A stretch of DNA of 64,000 bases from Mastigias papua (GCA_964019165.1 OZ025283.1:2797501-2861500); one strand, 5' to 3'; shown: positions 11,267 through 23,689, numbered from the stretch's first letter. Notes: generated by a model from the letters alone, not told the origin. Made by a program: numbers and translations.

Positions 11267-14200
11267 GTCTAGACACAGGAGTGGTCACGTCAATCAACAC
11301 GTCTTTGTTTATATGTGGCTACGTACTATTATGATGTGTATAGGCATTATATGGCATGTTGTTTATGCAGTCAATGAGATGCACTATCGCTCTATGAGTT
11401 GCAGATAGAAATATGCAACGACTGAGTGGATGTCATAAGGGCAAATACAGTTTTATATGACTGGTCGCGATGAAAATGTTAGGAAATACGTGAACAGTAC
11501 CGTGGCCTGTGTGATACAATGATGTGACTCACCATACGCATTGTTTCTGTATAGGGAACCCAGCTATAAGCTTAGCTCTGAAAGTTCCGTATTTTTGGAC
11601 CTCCATTTATGAAAAGAGCTTGGTAACAGTTCCATAATTTCCAAGGCACAAATAGTGCATAAAAAGTGTACAGACAGAAGACAAGCATTCAAGTCCTGAA
11701 TTATGTTTTTAATGCTGGCTGTATCAATGACAAATGTGGACTTGGCACAGGTATAGCAAAGAATCTAAAAGGGGTTTTGGCTGTAAATGGATGGAATCTG
11801 CTTTGTAAGTCTTAATTGTTTTGTGTTATAAAAATGCTTCAAATTAAAAACTTTTTAATGGAATTTTTCTGTAGTAGTAAAAAGTCGTCAAATATGTCAG
11901 TAGTCTAAACATAGGTTCCTTATAAAGTCGTCACATATAAAAAAGTGTGTATAGCCCTGACAGTGAGTGTCCTGTGAACAATGCTTCTTGTATGTCTGAT
12001 ATCGGAAACCTATTATAGCTTGAGAGAGAGTAAATAAAGTAATATACTGGTGCACATGTCGTGTGGTGACGAAAACAGTAATGTAGAACATGGATAACTC
12101 TACACAACACGCACACTGTAATTGTAAGTAGCAGTCATTGCAAGTAGCTCCATAAAAAGTACATCCTTTTATTTGCAGAAAGTAGTAAGAAGTAGTACTT
12201 ATGTGTGTTATAGCTACAGCAGGACGTTCTATACTGCTGAAACCTTCATCTATTGGAGGATCTAAATGTAGTGAAAGACACAGGTATTGAGCATGAGAAA
12301 ATATCAGGAACATCACGTCAAAATACGGGAAAATATCAACCAAATTATAAATGAACATGTATTACTATGGGGCAAAAAGTAATATGAACCCTCCCTTGAC
12401 GTTGTACAGAGAGTGCAGGCAATCCTGTCCTAAAACTAAAGGACCAACAGGACATGGGGGAAGAAAGGCAATACAGTGGAATAATCCAAGGAATAAAGTA
12501 GATTACATATTGGCTGTAGGTTATGATTACGAGTGGTGCAAAAACCAACTGGTACCAACAACTAAAACGTACACAAAGTAGGTTAACGATGAGACATGCA
12601 GATGTTGGTCAAATTACAGGGAGAGGAAGTAGAGAGAGTCTACTGTAGTTCATCCAACACATGTGCCCAACTAAAAAGGGAATACAACATCTAAAAGTCC
12701 TGAGATATGAATATGTACATCCTGAATGTGTTTATAACACTTTAACAGTGGCAGATCGTAATCCTAGGGGGATGTCATGTAATCTCCTTTCAGGCATCCC
12801 AAGTAAATTTGGTATCAAACGCAATACATATGAAGCAGACTGTAGATGGCAGAGGAAGCATGCATTGTATTCTTAACTATAAAACCATAGAGTTAAATTA
12901 TAATGTATAGTAACGTGTTTTGCTTTTTGATGCATGCCCTTGTCTTGGTGTCTATCAATAGTCTTTTGTTGTGGTCTTCCGCCTTTCTTTTTGCTTTGGC
13001 GGGTTTCTTCCCTGTCACTGTGACATAAAGCACAGAGGCAGATCTGGAAAAAAGACACATGAGATGTAGCAATTCCGAAGAGCATGTGAGTCAGTAAGTA
13101 TAAAATGGTGGGAAAAATGTTAATGGGTACAATTTGTGAACTATATGGAAGATGCAGAAATAATGTGAGGTTGACGAAGACGTAGGTTTGATGTGTATGT
13201 CAGGTTGTGAGGAAAAAGGAAGGTCTCTGTTATCTGGTGTGGGGTAAAAACTGTATGAGTGAACTGTGGATCTCTTGAGGGGTAAAGTATCTGTAGTACA
13301 AGTGGCACCGTAAGAATATGCTCTGTACAACTATCAGTACTCACAATAAGTGAACAGTATGTATATTCAAGACAAACAGTGGGTGGAAGTAGAAAAAATG
13401 GTAAGAATGGTATGTATGGTGTGTTTGAAAAGTGTCAGTGATATGGAGGAGGGTAGCAGTATGATATAGGGCACAACTAAGGAAGGGGTTGGAAAGGGTG
13501 TAGGTGTCTTATTCAGACTTGTTTCAGTACGAATTGTGAGAATGGGCATTGTAGTGGTCGTAAGTAGGTTTTGTGTTTAATGTTGTTGAAAAGGTGACAG
13601 TAATGAAATGCTGAAAAGTGGTGGAATAGTTGGCACAGTTCTAAGTGTAAAAAATTATTCTATGCCGTACATTCTCGAAAATATTTTCAGCGTACCCCTG
13701 TGTGTTGGTTAGACTCCTGCCATGAGAATATGTAGTTGCGGGCTGGTGAAGTGTGGTATGTAAGATGGACATATGCAGGGTTTTACAGTGAATCATAGAT
13801 ACTATGCCAAGTAATGCTCAAGTGTCCAGTGCATAGTGTAGTGTAAGTGGTATTGATGCTTGCAGGGATTAATGTTGAAAGTTGGATAGGGTACTGTGTC
13901 ATCGAGTGAATACACATGTTGTTTTAAGAAGAAAAAGGCCTATAAGACAATGACGCTGAAAATGCCAAGATCAGTAGAAAATGTATAGAAAATAACGGGG
14001 GTCAAGCTCCAGCATTGACCATTTTTAAGTGACAGAAATTGATAGTAGTTCATTTGTTGTAAGCTCCTTTATGAAGATCGAAATTTTTCGTAAGAAACTA
14101 TCGGCATCAAATGTGGGTGAAGTTAAGAAAATTGAAGATCAGATGGAAAAGTGGTGTTCATATATAAAATAAACCATGTAGTGCTACTATCACTATACGG

Positions 14201-14690
14201 CCATTGATAAGGCTACGGATAGTCTAATTAATGATAATGTATATTATAAAGCACTTAACATGTCCTGTGCACAATAAAGAACTTAGAATAGTTCGATATT
14301 GGTACCTTGTGGCAATGTAAATGCTGCCACTATCTGTGTGTGACACTGAAAATGGCACTACTAATGAAATGAAGGAACAAGTGCACATTACTATAGATGG
14401 GTAGGGTAAATTCTACATGAGTAAGGGATGATACTGTCTATTTTGGGCGAAGTACCTGTGTCAGCTACTAAATACAGAAGTAAAATACTATGAATGAGTG
14501 GTACGAGGCGAAAAAATAATGCGTGTACCATGAGGGGTGTTGGTGCTGACATGATTAGAGGGTAGTGAATGAATAAAAGGGTAAACCTGGGAAGTGGTGT
14601 TCACTTTATTGCAAGAGAGTGCCAATAAAGAAGAAAAGTACATGAAATAAGGAAGAAAAGTACATAATGCATCCGCGAATGAAAATGAAA
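11267..14690. other. No gene recognised; G-over-C skewed plus strand from about 13.1 kb
   Basis: Open frames here are short and mostly low-complexity. From roughly 13,090 to 14,900 the plus strand has visibly many more G than C, with words such as GGTGTAGG, GTATGTATGGTGTG and GGAGGAGGG. The minus-strand frames therefore read as S/T/P/F-rich. No repeats with clear ends were found. Confidence 0.45.
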
Positions 14691-14693
14691 ATT

Positions 14694-15002
14694 ATGGTTA
14701 ACAAGTTAGGAGCAGAGCTCAAAAGAGCAGAGAGGAACATGGAGGTGATGGAGGAAAGCCTGTGTGTGGCTCGTTCTGCTCTAAAGCGCATAGAACATAG
14801 TGTAGATGGGGGAAAAGTACAAATAGAATGAATGAAAGAGACATGATGGAGTGTTGCAAAGGAGATGGCCGAGGTAGAGCAACTGGCGATGATGGAGGAA
14901 AGCCTAAATGAGGATTTCCAAATTGAAGAAGATATGGAGGTAGCTGTAAGGGAAACTACGACAGTGGAAGTGAAATATCAAGAAGAAAGGTGGGAGGCTG
15001 TC
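14694..15002 (+). pseudogene. E/V-rich reading frame interrupted by the Merlin insertion (5' part)
   Basis: One frame runs from ATG 14694 (MVNKLGAELKRAERNMEVME) with two stops near 14829 and 14844, then again from ATG 14865 (MAEVEQLAMMEESLNEDF) to the Merlin target duplication, whose codons read EAV. The two halves share a repeated 'M..MEESL' pattern, suggesting an internal duplication in a charged, coiled-coil-like protein. On the far side of Merlin, 19604-19789 continues in the same frame. Removing the element and one 9-bp copy leaves an open frame from 14865 to the stop at 19789. I do not recognise the protein; composition alone could make this spurious. Confidence 0.35.
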
Positions 15003-15624
15003 GGCGCTAGTGCAGTTTTGCACCTCACCTGGAAATACAGGTGCTACCCCAAAACATGATACACCATTCGATAGCTTTTGAGATGCTCTTTCACATGAGA
15101 CCATCTATGGTCAGATCGGTGAATGTTCAGCCAAGTTAGCGAATGCATGCAATTTGAACCCTACTGTCATCAAATGTCTTCCCAAATGCGTTTTCCGCCA
15201 AGTCACATAACTAAAAACAAACCGTACTGGCATGTTAAAGTGAAGCCATGTAGGCCGGTACGGACTTAGTGAAATACTTCCAATCGCTATGATAATAGCT
15301 GCACCTACCTTAGACGTGCAATTGCAGCCGCCAGTCCATACTAAGATGAACCTTCCCGTACCAGGTTGGCGCCAAACTGAATGCACAGAGTATGCTGGCG
15401 GCGCCAAAAATGCTGGCATAAATTTGGCGCCTAACCTTCCGTCTATACCTTCCACCTATTTGAAGAGCCTCGCTCTCACATATGAAATGGTAGTAACCGG
15501 AAGCGTCATCCTTCAACTAACTATTTCTCGGAGAACTTCCACTACTGGACAGGGGGACAGTCGGATCACAGGCTCACAACCAGTGTTCTTACAGGTCTGG
15601 TCCAGGGCAAACCATACTATCCCT
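15003..15624 (+). repeat. Merlin left terminal inverted repeat, 622 bp
   Basis: Pairs base for base with the reverse complement of 18982-19603; paired coordinates always sum to 34606, so no net indel separates the arms. By eye I found only one mismatch (A/C near 15151). Inner end at CTATCCCT. Arms this long allow the element ends to form a large stem. Confidence 0.92.
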
Positions 15625-17348
15625 GTGGGACCGGTTATTAATTCTTACAGAGTTAAAGTGTCCTATCAGATTATTTCTGTAACCATTTATTTTGTAGTAT
15701 TGAGTTAGTGCTGTTTAAAGGGTCATTGGCAAAAAACTCCCTTCCTATGGAATTATTTCTTTTGTAATGAAAAATGCCCCTAATTCTCTAATAAAAACGG
15801 CAATAGTCCTATCCATTACGGTAACGTCAACAACAAATTCCAGAACAGCAGTACGACAACTGGAAACAAGGGGCGACTTTGACTGAACTTCATGACAACT
15901 TTTAAGTACTACTTCACATAACGACTGACTACAGAAAACATTACATGCTGTATTCCTATCAACACACATTACGTAACTAAATAATTATAACATATGACAG
16001 ACTAGGGGGCCAATGCAATAGCATAGCAGTACAATCACAACAAACAACAGTGTACCAAGATTAGACAATACGTCACAGACAAGTAAAGCAACATGATGAC
16101 AGTAACAGTGGGAGATGTTGATGATGCAAGACTTAGAATTCTGATGACTTGGCAGGAAAGAACGGAACAAATGGGAACATAGAAGGAACGATACTTAACA
16201 TGGCGACATGAAAGATAAAGATGAAAATAAAACTAGCACTATAACACGTTGGATGGAAGTTTACTGTTTTCCTTCTCCACATTAATGCTATTGTTTGTAA
16301 GAAACGTCCTAGGGGATTTATGATGCGTGACTCGCTTTTTTGGCAATATACCGCTTTATAAGCTAGCCAGTACTAGACAGGCTGCATTGAAAGAAAGGTG
16401 ATGAATTGAAATTCTGCACATAAGTTACAAACTTTTACTACTAGCTTTTGATCCAGGTGTGTTATAAAGAAGTGCCTAACATCACAGACGATGCATTCTC
16501 TGTGCGTGAAATGTGGGTAAAGTTAATTATGAATAGTAAGAGGTGGGCCAGAGAGGAAAAGAAGCACCCACTTTCCTTGCATATTCCTACTAAGTCCTCT
16601 GCATTTCTTGCCCTTCATGTCGCTCATATGGACAGCTTACTTTGGCATGTCTTCATCTGTGTACTCTTATTCGGTCTGTGCTCATAACGGGCATTTCATT
16701 TTCATTTCATTTTCATTTACAAATATTTATAATACCCTTCAGCTGCAAGTATACAAAATAATACAAGAACTTATCGTAGATACAAGTAAAAAAGGAAAAA
16801 TTACTATAAAAGTAAGGCTGGTCTTCGAGGGTGTCATGTTTGGTTTTTTTCGGCTCATCAAGTAGATTTTCAAATGTTTTTTGAAGAGGTTTAGCGTGGG
16901 GATTTCCCTTATGTTAAAGGGTATTTCATTCCAAGTTTTACAAGCTGAGTTTGAAAATCCTTTGTTGGCGTACTCTAGATAACACTTAGGTATTTCGATA
17001 TTTCTGCAGAATCTTGTATTCTATCTGGAGTTAGTTGTGTCATTTGTACATTTTTGGAAGTGGAACACTGCACCACATTTAGTCCTTGCGTCATGCTATT
17101 GCATCCCCCAGTGCCATATGTCCTGTGATCTATACGTCATTCTTATTCTTGGTGAATTGTGTCATTGCATGATGTCATCATATCGTTCTGTCACACGTAG
17201 TGCATGGCTATAAATGTGAGCCTTTCAGTTCCAGAGGTAATCCTTGTTGTGTCATTCGCCGGTACACATAGCATTTGCTCAGTTGCATTGTAGAAAACTT
17301 CTTTGTGAAGTATTGCGCGTGACACAAATTTCGAAGAGTACATCCACC

Positions 17349-18290
17349 ATGGCTCGAGTACCACAAGAGGCAGAGTTTGGTGCCATAAATTTATTTTCAC
17401 TGTGCCAGAGATTCCATAACAATGATGAGGCAACAATTATCTGGTGCAGGCAGAATGGCCTCTTAGCTGCAGAGGCAGTTTGTGGGGCATGTGGTACTGT
17501 CTGCCGTGATGCCCCAAGCAATCGTGACCTCGATGGTCGGGTGTGGCGCTGTCCAGAACGAGTGTGCCGTAGGAAGGTGAGCATTCGCAAAGGCAGTTTC
17601 TTTGAAGGCTCTCATCTACGCCTGTGGCAGGTTATCTGCATGACATACTTCTGGAGCTTGGACTGTGGGAGAAGCAGAGGCCTGTCACAGCAGCAGATAA
17701 TGAAAGAGCTGGAGATAAGAAGCGGGCATACAGTGGTTGATTGGAAGCAATTTTGCCGCGATGTATGTGTGTCTTACTTTCTCAATCACCCTGAACGCAT
17801 AGGAGGTGAGGGCCAGGTAGTTGAGATAGACGAAAGTCTATTTGCAAGACGCAAATACAATCGCGGCAGACTTATTCCTGAACAATGGGTATTCGGTGGA
17901 TATGACCCACTTACAAAGAAGGGCTTCCTGGTACCTGTTGCAAGAAGAGATGCGGCGACATTACTGCCAATTATACAGCAATGGGTGCAGCCTGGCACAA
18001 CAGTTCATTCAGATATGTGGCAGGCGTACAATCAGCTCGCTGCAATTGGGTACCAGCATGGCACAGTGAACCACACACTGCATTTTGTTGACCCCGCTAC
18101 AGCTGTCACAACAAATCGTGTGGAAGCAATGTGGCAACGAGCTAAAAACAAATTCAAGGCGCAGCACGGGCCAACTAACAGGGACATGATACCTGACTAC
18201 CTGGCAGAGTTCATGTGGAACCAAAGGTTTGGTGATAACCCCTTCTTTCACTTGTGGCACCAAGTGGCAACGGACTTGTATGCACTGTAG
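17349..18290 (+). CDS. Merlin transposase (IS1016/ISXO2-like DDE), 313 aa
   Basis: Cut-and-paste transposase. ATG at 17349 sits in CCACCATGG, a strong animal Kozak context; an in-frame extension upstream has no ATG. Residues 45-73 form a zinc ribbon (C45, C48, C68, C73). The catalytic triad fits VEIDESLF (D161), HSDMWQAY (D222) and NRVEAMW (E259), as in the ISXO2-like domain (DDE_Tnp_IS1595). There is no stop, frameshift or obvious intron. It is the only gene between two 622-bp inverted repeats and would act on them. A 5' untranslated region of up to 1.7 kb lies between the left repeat and the start codon. Whether it is expressed cannot be told from sequence. Confidence 0.92.
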   Translation: MARVPQEAEFGAINLFSLCQRFHNNDEATIIWCRQNGLLAAEAVCGACGTVCRDAPSNRDLDGRVWRCPERVCRRKVSIRKGSFFEGSHLRLWQVICMTYFWSLDCGRSRGLSQQQIMKELEIRSGHTVVDWKQFCRDVCVSYFLNHPERIGGEGQVVEIDESLFARRKYNRGRLIPEQWVFGGYDPLTKKGFLVPVARRDAATLLPIIQQWVQPGTTVHSDMWQAYNQLAAIGYQHGTVNHTLHFVDPATAVTTNRVEAMWQRAKNKFKAQHGPTNRDMIPDYLAEFMWNQRFGDNPFFHLWHQVATDLYAL

Positions 18291-18981
18291 ACAGGCACCT
18301 ATAATAACTGCCTTTTATTCTATTTTAAACTTATAGCCACTTGTAATACTATATTGTCCCACATTATCTCCCACTCTGGCATACAATTGTTATTCTAAGG
18401 TCAATTAGCTAACAGACATATTCCACAAGCAGGTAAATCTATATTTGCAATGAAAATTTTTTTCGAACGAATCCCTGTGACAAGAATCTTCCTCCACAAG
18501 GAAGAAAACCTTTGCTTGTGTACCTGCTACGTAAGCCCCGGACAAATAACATAATTATTATAAAGATATCATGGTGATGCACTGCGGTCGCTACTGAAAA
18601 GACTTTTCAGCCCATCTATTCATATGGATTTTTTCTCGAGCGTTTTCCCCTTCTACCAAACCCCTTATTTTACATTAAAAGTAACATACGTATATGTAAC
18701 TACCACATGGCCCCCATATGTAGAAATTTCATTTCTCCATAGTTTCTGACAGCAAACTGTCTTGTGTACATTGTATTATGGCGTGTTTCTCACTTAACTT
18801 TTCAATATTCTAATAGGCACCTACAGTTATTTCATAATTTTCATGTTACTTCATTGTCGTACCATGTAATTTCTACGGTGATTATCATATTTCGTGCAAT
18901 TGTTGCAATTCTTCAGCATTTCTATGAATTTCCTGTCATCTTCCTGTGATTGTTTGGTGATTTCTACCATAGTGTACTAAT

Positions 18982-19603
18982 AGGGATAGTATGGTTTGCC
19001 CTGGACCAGACCTGTAAGAACACTGGTTGTGAGCCTGTGATCCGACTGTCCCCCTGTCCAGTAGTGGAAGTTCTCCGAGAAATAGTTAGTTGAAGGATGA
19101 CGCTTCCGGTTACTACCATTTCATATGTGAGAGCGAGGCTCTTCAAATAGGTGGAAGGTATAGACGGAAGGTTAGGCGCCAAATTTATGCCAGCATTTTT
19201 GGCGCCGCCAGCATACTCTGTGCATTCAGTTTGGCGCCAACCTGGTACGGGAAGGTTCATCTTAGTATGGACTGGCGGCTGCAATTGCACGTCTAAGGTA
19301 GGTGCAGCTATTATCATAGCGATTGGAAGTATTTCACTAAGTCCGTACCGGCCTACATGGCTTCACTTTAACATGCCAGTACGGTTTGTTTTTAGTTATG
19401 TGACTTGGCGGAAAACGCATTTGGGAAGACATTTGATGACAGTAGGGTTCAAAGTGCATGCATTCGCTAACTTGGCTGAACATTCACCGATCTGACCATA
19501 GATGGTCTCATGTGAAAGAGCATCTCAAAAGCTATCGAATGGTGTATCATGTTTTGGGGTAGCACCTGTATTTCCAGGTGAGGTGCAAAACTGCACTAGC
19601 GCC
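18982..19603 (-). repeat. Merlin right terminal inverted repeat, 622 bp
   Basis: Inverted copy of 15003-15624, ending CTAGCGCC directly before the 9-bp target duplication. Open frames seen in both arms (for example 15111-15455 and 19151-19495) are mirror images of the same non-coding sequence, not genes. Confidence 0.92.
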
Positions 19604-19789
19604 GAGGCTGTCATGCAGGAAGGAAGATATGAAGCTGTGGTGATGAAATATGAAGTTGTCGCAGTGCAATGCAAAGTGCAATCGGCAAGGGGGGGAGCTG
19701 AGGCTGTGACGAAGGAAGCAACAGTTGAAGAGGTGGAGAGGAGAGAAGAGACAGAGACTGGAATACTTGTGCCTGGTAGACCATTATGA
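19604..19789 (+). pseudogene. E/V-rich reading frame, 3' part beyond Merlin
   Basis: Starting at the right-hand target duplication (codons EAV), the frame reads MQEGRYEAVVMKYEVVAV, continues through an A/E/V/R-rich stretch (VTKEATVEEVERREETE) and stops at 19789. It is in frame with the left part ending at 15002. The composition is strongly acidic/basic and helix-prone, with no known domain. Confidence 0.35.
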
Positions 19790-20252
19790 GCATAAGTGTA
19801 GTAGACATATAAGTAAGTACTTAAATCACTTGCAAGGTTGGTCTATTTTGTGCGATCTCCCTGCCCACATCACCCCCCCCTGTATGAAATCAAAACTGTT
19901 TTGGATAATGCCCTGCAGTTGTTAGCTAGGAAGGAAAGATATACACCAACAATACTATTGTGTACTATATTGTGACTTGGTATGATAATAATTAGAGAAT
20001 ACAGGCTAGTGTGACTATGCCCACGAAACAGTTGCCTTGAGACAATCTGCATGATGTATTGTACTAAATGATTCCCATGTTAACCACCTCGTAAATACTA
20101 AAGTGTAAGAATAGCACATTTGGATTGTATAGCACATTTGGTGCATGTGTCCCAGTTTCCTATCCATAACTGAGTAGTTAGAGGACTGATTGAAACAACA
20201 TGTTGTAAAAGAGACACATAAAACAACAAAGCGCCTGTTTTTATAGAGATTT

Positions 20253-23200
20253 TCAACATTTGTCCACAGATTGTTGCACTTGTATTGTGCTTGTCTGGTG
20301 CTGAGGTGAGGGGACAAGAGAAGACGATGCTGGTGCACCGTACCACTGCACTGACTTACTGGACCTTACTAGAAATTTCCAGTGAGCAGTGCTTGCAGCA
20401 AATAGGTTGTAAAGCTTCTGGATGTTGCCACAAAATGTCTTTACCTGTGATGAAACCTCGGCAGCATGAACGCCGCATACATTCAAGCTGTGGGTTCCAC
20501 AAGGAGCGTACAAAGCCTGAGGATTCTTTTGATGGATAACCACCTGTGCTCCTTTATAGCGACCTGACATATTTGAGCCATTGTCATAGCCTTGCCCACG
20601 ACATCGTTGTATATCTATGTGTTTCTCCTCCAAAACATCGCAGATGGCTTTTGCTATACGGCTGTAAAGTGAGATCGAACGTGATTGGTCAAATAGCTCA
20701 GTCCTTAGTTACGTGGTAGCAACCAGCTTTCTCTGGAGAAGACTACTATGGTCTTGCACTGTACAAGAGTAGGGTAGAGTGTTTCTACCCTACTATTTCG
20801 TCAAATTGCTTAGCTATTATATTTATTCTTCCTTGGAAGCTTTTTATTTCAATATTTTTTCTATGTATTATTTATTTTTGCTCTGCATAACTTCGACTCG
20901 TGCTTTGAAGTTCGACTGAGTTAGGCCATCTCCATAAACAAATCATTTTGTAACCATTCCAGTATTATTTTATTTCTAATACATTCATTCAGGCATTCAT
21001 TTAGTGCATGTTCATTACTTTCCCTTAAGTAGCAATGTACTGTGAACATTCCCCGACGATAATACTAAACTAAAATTATGCGAACGTTTCCATTCCGTCA
21101 CATCTTGGCCTTTGTTCAGGCCAGTTTACATACCATCTTACCATCAACACCTTGCCATGTATATCCTAGTCCTTCCTCTTTATAGCTGTAATGCTTACAT
21201 CGTCCTTTTTAAGTAAGCCGGATATAAAAGAATATTTTTATCCAACAGTTATAAACTAGTTAGGTAGTATGAATTCCCACAGAGGAAAGGCATTAACACA
21301 AGCTACAAACGCCTCCAAGACTTAAAACAGTCGTACTACTGAAAAGTCACTCAGTTGTGTGGATTGCACATGTAGTCTAGTCTCAATTTCGTAAACAAAA
21401 TACGAATGTGGTACTCATTTTCCACACATGAAACAGATGCTCCAGATCAGAAGGAAAACGACTTATCAAGTGAGCGAGTGACTTGAATATAGGGGTACTT
21501 AATCCAGTGTAGTGTAGAATTTCGTAACCGGTCAAGTTTTTGTATGAAAACATAGCTTTCTTAAATGTTCTGATTGTCAGGTACGCTTGTTCAAGTTCTA
21601 CTGCTACTTTGTTGAAATGATTGTTGTTTAAACTTAGTTATTTGATGTTCCCCTTCCCTATCTGGAGAGTCAAAACTCTCCATGTTGGTGGTTCATTCTT
21701 TATTGCTGTCCAGGAATATGGGAAAAGGGGTTTAGCGCATAAGAGATCAGAGGCCTCTGGAAACGGTGTTGATCCTCTTTTGTATACGTTCATCTATCAC
21801 ACTTCCACGATGATTTGGGATAGGTATCGACCCACTCTTTACTCTTTCTCTCCATGTCTCCAGGGGCATCACTCTTACCACAGACAACTGGTCTTACGAG
21901 CAATACCTACTACACAAGTAAGATGTGGAAGGGGCATTGAATCCCTCCCCACGTACTCTCACTATCCACAACCGCTTCGTATGGTGTTCAGATGGGTATT
22001 GGAAAATAAGTCGGTAGATGTAGCTAAGTGATAACTTGCAACCAAAATACAGGACAAGTTTTTGGCTGTTTGTAACGATGACAATAAACAAGTCCCTAAA
22101 GTTGCTGTGATTTATATTCAAGGGCATGATATCCCGTAGGCCTACACTACACAAATCGTGGAATCAACATTCGTAGGCATTAAAAATAAGGAAACAAAAA
22201 GTCTAAATATCAAAAGGTGACGTCAAAACGACTATCAAAACAGATAAAATCAAATGTTGGCTCTGATTTCACAAAATAGCTTGATAAAAGCGATCTTCCA
22301 TAGACTCATAAAACGGAACATCCATGTACACAACACATCACACTTGAATGTTGGTCGGTTGCTACCACGTAACTAAGGACTGAGCTATTCGACCAATCAC
22401 GTTCGATCTCATTTTACAGCCGTATATCCTCTCCTCTCTTCTTGTCACAATCGCGGCGTGTTAAACATCGTTCCACAACTTCCCAGGTCCTATCTTTTAG
22501 CAATGCATAGCGCAGATCAAATGTATATTGTTCTGTGTGAGATGAATCAGAGGTTCCATCCACAATAAGGCCAAAATAATATGCCGGTTGTAAATCCAAC
22601 AAAATTGCTTGATGAATGTGCTTTGCGCACAAGGAAATGAATTACTTTTGTGTTTGCCATGAGAGAAAGTGAGATTGTAATCTGTCTCCTCTCTGCTGGT
22701 GCTGCATTACTTTGGTTAGGCGTTCTTTCAATGTTGGATAGTAGGAACTAATGCGGTATAATATACCAAGATACCATTGTCGAGCTCCCTGATACGGGAG
22801 CTTGTATCCCTGAAAGGCAAATTTCATTCTGCCAAGAAAAGTGTCATTTCGAACAAACACTTAAGGATTTCCCTCTACCGCTGTTTCTCTTCATTTATCT
22901 TCCTTTGATGCTGGTCATCTATACCAGATTGTTTCTCCAGTGCTACCTCAAGATCTTTCCATTTCACATAGTTAATAATGTGCGTGGTACTCTGCTCGTG
23001 TGACTTAACTGTTTTGTATAGTTTTTTCCATTTGCCTCTGAAGGCCAGTTTTGGGTGGCTAAATAGGGACTGTGCTTGAGATGGTGGGCTTTTGTTAAAT
23101 AAGCAACATGAAAAGCAAAAGAGCGCTTTACAGTTATCACTCCTAACTAGCCATTCTCTCCTTATTGATTCACCATTTGGCATGAACATCCAAAGTATAC

Positions 23201-23644
23201 TTATTGGAAACACTGTGCCTGTTTGGTCTCTTGGGAATTGTTTTGGGTTTGGCAGTGGGCCATTGGCAACAAGTCTATCCCTGTCTCCTTTGCTGAGTCT
23301 ATCCCAAGTAGCAACATCAGGTCTTGCCAGCAATTCTGTATTTTGACATGATGGCTCCGATATATGCTCTTCTCGTTCCTTATAAGGGCATGTGCTTCTA
23401 TTTTGTGTTCCTTTTCTCTACTCCCCTCGTTTATTGCTTCAAACTCATTTTGACTTGGCTGTTTTATCTGCTCTTCTGCATTAGTTGAAGGCAGCACATG
23501 CTGTACTTGCATTTCTGATATCTTATTCTCAGTACTTTCCCCCCAACCAAGCTGCTCAACAGTTACTTTCCCTTTTGATTCGTTTTTCAGTCGCATTGAC
23601 TTTTCTTTTTGCTTGGCAGCTCCAGATTGAACCCTTCTCTTCAT
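20253..23644 (-). pseudogene. ZMYM1-like hAT transposase gene (TTF-type zinc finger, DUF4371), broken
   Basis: The minus strand starts at ATG 23644 with MKRRVQSGAAKQKEK, a typical basic N-terminus of this family. A charged linker follows to about 23340. After one frameshift, 23333-22875 holds the TTF-type zinc finger (KALFCFSCCLF, HEQSTTHI). Then 22860-22430 holds the DUF4371 part (KFAFQGYKL; YYFGLIVDGTSDSSHTEQYT) with a stop near 22640. The gene is then split by a 1.76-kb insertion and resumes at 20654 with CRGQGYDNGSNMSG and PCGTHSLNV, the RNase-H-like catalytic region. The frame ends at 20253 with no clear dimerisation domain. hAT elements move by cut and paste; this copy is dead. Confidence 0.82.
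20659..22422. mobile_element. 1.76-kb inverted-repeat element inserted in the hAT gene, TATA flanks
   Basis: Ends are inverted repeats of more than 60 bp: the left begins CGGCTGTAAAGTGAGATCGA and both arms extend through ACGTGATTGGTC and CTCAGTCCTTAGTTACGTGG to GTAGCAACC. TATA lies outside both ends (20655-20658, 22423-22426). Reading the hAT gene with one TATA copy keeps its frame across the site, which supports a 4-bp duplication rather than 2-bp TA. The interior has no recognisable protein; open frames at 21621-22031 are unconvincing. Non-autonomous element, superfamily unassigned. Confidence 0.78.
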
Positions 23645-23689
23645 TTTGAATGTACATTGATACACAGAACCAAGTCTCAACTATACATA

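Larger units (their letters stand above)
15003..19603 (+). mobile_element. Merlin DNA transposon, complete, 4601 bp
   Basis: The 9-bp sequence GAGGCTGTC is duplicated directly outside both ends (14994-15002 and 19604-19612). The termini are inverted repeats beginning GGCGCTAGTGCAGTTTTGCA. A single transposase of the IS1016/ISXO2 type lies inside. Merlin elements are known for 8-9-bp target duplications and this transposase type. The long inverted repeats, near-identical to each other, and the undisturbed ORF indicate a recent insertion. About 1.7 kb on the left and 0.7 kb on the right, between repeat and gene, has no other gene and includes a low-complexity TTCATTTTCATTT run near 16,690. Confidence 0.93.

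Noticed and set aside
13091..13549. S/T/P-rich minus-strand ORFs resembling a mucin-like protein
   Set aside because: Overlapping frames on the same strand all look alike because of the G-rich complement; this is a composition effect.
15111..15708. ORFs inside the Merlin inverted repeats (15111-15455, 15289-15708, 19151-19495, 18964-19317)
   Set aside because: Mirror copies of non-coding arm sequence, overlapping on both strands without any domain.
21621..22154. ORFs within the TATA-flanked element
   Set aside because: No transposase motifs; both strands are open by chance over the same interval.
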